NCBI GenBank assembly: GCA_016297895.1
Contig: JAEDFS010000075.1
Coordinates: forward strand, 1-6,962
DNA from: Marvinbryantia sp.
Lineage (GTDB): Bacteria; Bacillota; Clostridia; Lachnospirales; Lachnospiraceae
DNA: 6,962 nt
Reading direction: 5' to 3'
Positions 5,690-6,962 of the stretch are shown piece by piece; position 1 is the first letter of the stretch, and every line of letters starts with the position of its first letter. The notes beneath the pieces were generated by a model that worked only from the letters and a program-made list of their open reading frames with translations, was not told the origin of the DNA and made no database searches. Both the position numbers and the translations under genes were made by a program.

Positions 5690-6962
5690 TTATTTCAGAA
5701 TTTTTTCAAACTGCGCCTCATTATTTACCGACTCCTGATACATATGATACAGGAAAAAATTCCGGTTTGCAAACGCATATTGCGTCACGGTATCCATCAG
5801 ATAATCCACCGGATTTTCCTGCTCCATATACTCCATTACAAAATGATCAAACTCATCCTGTTCCCTGAGAAGCGGGAATCCACATTCTCCCAGAATCTCA
5901 TTCAATCTTCTGATGGTGATCCTCTGATCCTTTCCCACCTTCAGCCCGCTTCCGAAAAAGATCAGATAACAGACCAGTGTGGTCCTGTCAATATCCACCA
6001 TTCCCTTAATATAGTTGCGAACACTTTTCTCGCCCGACCGGTTCTTCTGGTATCCCCGATTAGAGCCATCCAATGCGTAGATCCGATCCAGTTCCTCTTC
6101 TTTTTCCTGCATCTGCTCCCATTTCATCCGAAGGATCTCATCATCGCCCAGATTCTTCCATTTGGGATAATAGGCCTTTAATGACTGGACCAGCCGTTTC
6201 TTCTGGGTCTGAGGCAATTCCAGAATATTTCCCCCATAATAATCCAGCAGCACTTCCATCCAGTCACTGGACACATATTCGAAATAATAATAGTTAAAGG
6301 CATCATACAGGTTGCCGCATGAAAGTGACGATTCATTCAGAATTTCTTTTGCTTCCTTTACCGTCACATTTTTTCGTTTCAGTCCCGAGATTCCCTTCAG
6401 CACCAGAAGCTCTGACAGAGCATGATCTTTCCCTTCCCCGCTCTCCAGTGCCCTTAGATACCTGTCTGTTTTATCCGCCAGATAATAGTTCAGATATTTG
6501 CAGAAGTAGTATCTTGCTTTTTCCCGCACTCCGCTGAAGCAGTGGATATTATCAGTCAGGAACGCACGAAACTGGGAGGCGTCATCTGAAAGATTCCGAA
6601 TATCAGCTTCCAGGTATCTGGTCAGTTTCCTGGTATAAAGGCCCTGATCCTCCTCTGTCGAATTATCTTCCACATATTCCTTTAATTCCCTGCAGGATAT
6701 GTTCTGTCCGGCGAACCAGGTCTTCTCCGTATCACAGAGTACCGCAAGATCACTGCATGATTTCTGAAGTTCCTTCCATTTTTCATAAGAAAGCTTCTTG
6801 GAAAATGCATAGATCAGACCAGCCTCCAGGAAATTCCTTGCATAGAGCTTCTCACACCCCGCCCCCATCAGCTTCTCATTCACTTCCTCCAGAGACATCC
6901 GGCGAACAAACCCAAGAGCAATCAGGCGATATCTAAGGGGCACCTTTTTTGTCTCTCCCGGC
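5690..6962 (-). CDS. Hypothetical soluble protein with duplicated HTH-associated helical motif (5'-partial)
   Basis: I do not recognise a named family for the whole protein. The frame ends with TAA at 5690-5692 and stays open to the window edge, so at least 423 residues are visible and the N terminus is missing. A GTG at 6943 is the first possible start inside the window, but its only purine-rich upstream stretch is about 12 nt away. The residues around it (PLRYRLIALGFVRRMSLEE) resemble the linker that normally follows an N-terminal XRE-type HTH, so this GTG is probably an internal Val. Counting from that GTG, residues 5-47 contain a motif V-N-E-K-L-x3-G-x3-L-x6-A. Residues 320-375 repeat it as L-N-E-I-L-x2-C-G-F-x-L-L-x5-D-x-F. 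The middle is helical, charged and Tyr-rich, with no signal peptide or membrane segment, so it is probably cytoplasmic. It precedes the kinase gene by 35 bp, which suggests a partner, substrate or regulator of the kinase. Function is inferred only. Confidence 0.7.
   Translation of the reverse strand, partial: PGETKKVPLRYRLIALGFVRRMSLEEVNEKLMGAGCEKLYARNFLEAGLIYAFSKKLSYEKWKELQKSCSDLAVLCDTEKTWFAGQNISCRELKEYVEDNSTEEDQGLYTRKLTRYLEADIRNLSDDASQFRAFLTDNIHCFSGVREKARYYFCKYLNYYLADKTDRYLRALESGEGKDHALSELLVLKGISGLKRKNVTVKEAKEILNESSLSCGNLYDAFNYYYFEYVSSDWMEVLLDYYGGNILELPQTQKKRLVQSLKAYYPKWKNLGDDEILRMKWEQMQEKEEELDRIYALDGSNRGYQKNRSGEKSVRNYIKGMVDIDRTTLVCYLIFFGSGLKVGKDQRITIRRLNEILGECGFPLLREQDEFDHFVMEYMEQENPVDYLMDTVTQYAFANRNFFLYHMYQESVNNEAQFEKILK

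Noticed and set aside
5335..6181. Overlapping plus-strand open frames of 177 and 170 codons
   Set aside because: They are antisense shadows of the kinase N terminus and the upstream gene, with no domain and poor composition. The minus-strand products have clear motifs.

Overview
The window reads as part of one operon from a low-to-moderate GC Firmicute, most likely a Clostridia or Lachnospiraceae-type gut bacterium. This rests on codon and base composition, strong GGAGG-type ribosome binding sites, GTG starts, and family resemblances: an Amidase_3 protein with a typical clostridial insert, YARHG repeats, and a membrane Ser/Thr kinase of the 'H-x-D-I-S-P-E-N' type. The taxonomy is inference.

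All four genes lie on the minus strand, so transcription runs from the right edge to the left edge. In that order: (1) 6962-5690, a soluble protein of unknown function, 5'-truncated by the window edge, with two degenerate copies of an HTH-associated helical motif. (2) 5654-2832, a 940-residue transmembrane Ser/Thr protein kinase whose large extracellular part looks like two tandem copies of the SecD P1 (base plus head) fold. (3) 2801-1092, a 569-residue lipoprotein fusing a zinc N-acetylmuramoyl-L-alanine amidase to a class A beta-lactamase-like serine hydrolase. (4) 1041-1, a secreted protein with three YARHG repeats, 3'-truncated by the window edge. Its frame stays open to base 1, so it has no stop codon here.

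The intergenic gaps are 35, 30 and 50 bp. Each internal gene has its own ribosome binding site and no terminator or promoter is evident between them, which supports co-transcription. No stretch over 300 bases lacks a gene. No RNA genes, mobile elements, CRISPR arrays or attachment sites were seen.

The working model, which is inference, is an envelope-sensing and remodelling module. A membrane kinase samples the outside through SecD-like domains, a lipoprotein with two peptidoglycan-directed catalytic domains acts in the wall, and a secreted YARHG-repeat protein acts alongside. The upstream HTH-type protein could be a cytoplasmic partner or substrate. The most unusual points are the duplicated SecD P1-like ectodomain on a kinase, a kinase core with HGD in place of HRD and no Ser/Thr in its activation loop, and the amidase/serine-hydrolase fusion, which lacks a recognisable class A general-base Glu.
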